Shown here in pieces: positions 32,327 through 33,635 of a DNA stretch of 33,635 bases. Below the pieces are notes generated by a model. It was not told where the DNA came from. It saw only the letters and a list, made by a program, of their open reading frames with translations, and made no database searches. This DNA is from Candidatus Methylomirabilis sp. (GTDB taxonomy: Bacteria > Patescibacteriota > DYJS01). Every line of letters starts with the position of its first letter. Position 1 is the first letter of the stretch. The stretch is taken from positions 25,675-59,309 of the forward strand of contig DYJS01000002.1 of NCBI GenBank assembly GCA_020723005.1, given 5' to 3'. Both the position numbers and the translations under genes were made by a program.

Positions 32327-33508
32327 ATGATATTTTTCAATATTCAGAAAAACAGTGAAATTAGTTTTAAAAGACATAATAGAATTTTATCTTATTCTAA
32401 AAAGTTTTTTATAAAAAATCATAAATTGGGAACAAATACTATTTTTGGAACAATATCTTTAGTTTTATCTATTTTTATAGCAGTTTTCGGTTGGAAAAAT
32501 TTTTTAAATAATACAAATGCAATAGAAGAGAGAGATTTTGAAAAAAATAATTCATCTTTAAATTTAGAAATTCAATCTGCTTCAGAAAGCATTTATACAC
32601 AATCACTAAACCAAATGAAAATTTCTTTTTTAGAACAATCAAATAGTGTTCTAGAAGAAAACTTAGAACAGCCTAAAGATTTATCTAAGAAAAATTCACA
32701 AAATATACAAGAGGTTGTTTTGCAACCAAAAAAAGTTGTTAAACCTGAAGTTAAATATACTAAACCTAAAGAAGAAAGCAATATAAATAATTCTCAAAAC
32801 AATACACAAGAAAACATCAATCTTCCTCCTACCAATGATTCAAATTCATCAGAAACAATAGTTGAAGAACCAAGCGAAGAAGGGAGTGTTCCTGAAGAGC
32901 AGGAAGATGTTCAAAATTTACCTCCAGTAATTTCTTCTAGTCCATCTTCATCTTCTGTTTATTTTGGGGATTCATTTATTTATCAAATTTCTGCATCGGA
33001 TCCAGATTTAAATGAATTAACATACAATATTTCATCTTCAGAATTTGATGTTTTTTCAGATAGTAGGGTTGATTCGTCTTTGTTTATGAGTGTTGCAAGA
33101 ATTTTTAAATTTACTCCACAAGCTTCAGATATTGGACAAACTTTTAATTTTTTACTTTCTGTTTCAGATGGAAGTTTAACAGCAAATCAAAATTTTTCAC
33201 TCTCTGTTTTAGATCCCGGTGTAAAAATTGAATTAGATCATCCTATTTCTGGACAGGTTGTTTTGACAGGAGAAACAATTGAGATGAGAGCAGAAGCAAC
33301 ATATGTTGGAGTTCCTGTTGATTGGTTAGAAGATCAATTTGTTTGGTTTGTAAAAAATGAAACTACAGGAAGTAGTTTTGCAATGTTTGGAAGAAATGTT
33401 TCAGCATCTTTTTTGGAAGCTGGAGATTATACAATCACAATTACAGCAGAAGATCCAGAAGATTCGTCAAAAAGTTATTCGAAATCAGTTTCTATTGTTG
33501 TTCAATAA
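32327..33508 (+). CDS. Membrane-anchored surface protein with cadherin/Ig-like domains
   Basis: 393 residues. A basic N-terminus and one transmembrane helix (about 40-60) are followed by a disordered Ser/Asn/Glu/Gln-rich linker to about 200. Next is a dystroglycan-type cadherin-like domain (NLPPVISSSP, then SDPDLNELTYNIS, FTPQASDIGQTFNF, LSVSDGSLTANQNFSLSV, about 200-298). A second Ig-like beta-sandwich reaches the end (VKIELDHPISGQVVLTGE, then DWLEDQFVWFV and AGDYTITITAED). The first domain has a calcium-binding-like DPD. The protein should be outside the cell and may mediate adhesion to a host or neighbour, which is inference. No sortase motif is present. ATG 32327. Confidence 0.8.
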   Translation: MIFFNIQKNSEISFKRHNRILSYSKKFFIKNHKLGTNTIFGTISLVLSIFIAVFGWKNFLNNTNAIEERDFEKNNSSLNLEIQSASESIYTQSLNQMKISFLEQSNSVLEENLEQPKDLSKKNSQNIQEVVLQPKKVVKPEVKYTKPKEESNINNSQNNTQENINLPPTNDSNSSETIVEEPSEEGSVPEEQEDVQNLPPVISSSPSSSSVYFGDSFIYQISASDPDLNELTYNISSSEFDVFSDSRVDSSLFMSVARIFKFTPQASDIGQTFNFLLSVSDGSLTANQNFSLSVLDPGVKIELDHPISGQVVLTGETIEMRAEATYVGVPVDWLEDQFVWFVKNETTGSSFAMFGRNVSASFLEAGDYTITITAEDPEDSSKSYSKSVSIVVQ

Positions 33509-33635
33509 TATTTTTAACTTTTTATATATTTTTAAATCTTTTATCAAAAATATATTTAATTTTTTCTTATGTTTTTGAATTAATGATTATAAGCATTTTA
33601 ATAATATTAAAATTCTCTTGATTTTATTTTTTTTT
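33509..33635. other. Non-coding A/T-rich window end
   Basis: 127 bases after the surface-protein gene are A/T-rich with no supportable gene, hairpin or RNA. Confidence 0.5.

Noticed and set aside
1-33635. tRNA, rRNA, CRISPR array, insertion sequence or prophage
   Set aside because: No cloverleaf-like G/C-rich segment, regularly spaced repeats, transposase or phage structural gene was seen. The holin stands alone.

Overview
The window reads as chromosome from a very AT-rich, reduced-genome bacterium. Several things suggest a Patescibacteria/CPR-type lineage: short intergenic gaps, ATGA overlaps, frequent TTG starts, few Shine-Dalgarno (SD) sites, lysine/isoleucine/phenylalanine-rich proteins, and a ribosomal block surrounded by small membrane proteins. 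This is inference from style and content, because no 16S gene is present. TGA is an ordinary stop: rnj, uvrB, rpoA, rplQ and rplM all end in it, so this is not the UGA=Gly code of Gracilibacteria/Absconditabacteria.

Layout. 0-8.3 kb holds information-processing and repair genes (rnj, uvrB, a SplB-like radical SAM gene, rsmA, tsaD). A decayed restriction-modification locus sits between uvrB and the radical SAM gene. 8.4-13.5 kb holds an M20 peptidase with rpmA, a frameshifted EamA transporter, a diacylglycerol-kinase-like protein and an O-antigen-ligase-type membrane protein. 13.6-16.6 kb is accessory: a HEPN protein translationally coupled to a phage-type holin, a beta-propeller (Asp-box) lipoprotein and a broken Fur-family regulator. 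16.6-21.4 kb is a tightly packed four-gene minus-strand operon: small membrane protein, bacterial PH-domain membrane protein, membrane-anchored protein of unknown function, and a 1078-residue Lon-like AAA+ protein without a protease domain. 21.5-25.3 kb holds recG, a histidine phosphatase, a broken DUF4279-like gene and a small membrane protein. 25.6-29.5 kb is the infA-rpmJ-rpsM-rpsK-rpsD-rpoA-rplQ-rplM-rpsI operon. It runs on into zinc-ribbon and membrane genes, rpsP, khpA, an anchored protein and finally a large cadherin/Ig-like surface protein.

Two patterns stand out. First, six accessory loci are broken: a hypothetical gene at 1.8 kb, a DNA methyltransferase, its apparent downstream remnant, an EamA transporter, a Fur regulator and a DUF4279-like gene. 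Most breaks are one-base shifts at or near A/T homopolymers, plus a few in-frame TAA/TAG codons. The core genes carry similar homopolymers and are intact. This could be pseudogenisation in progress, polymerase slippage that rescues expression, or assembly error. Second, two coupled gene groups look like possible undescribed systems: the holin-HEPN pair and the Lon-like AAA+/PH-domain operon. No tRNA, rRNA, CRISPR array, transposase or replication origin was seen, and no stretch above about 300 bases lacks a gene or gene remnant.
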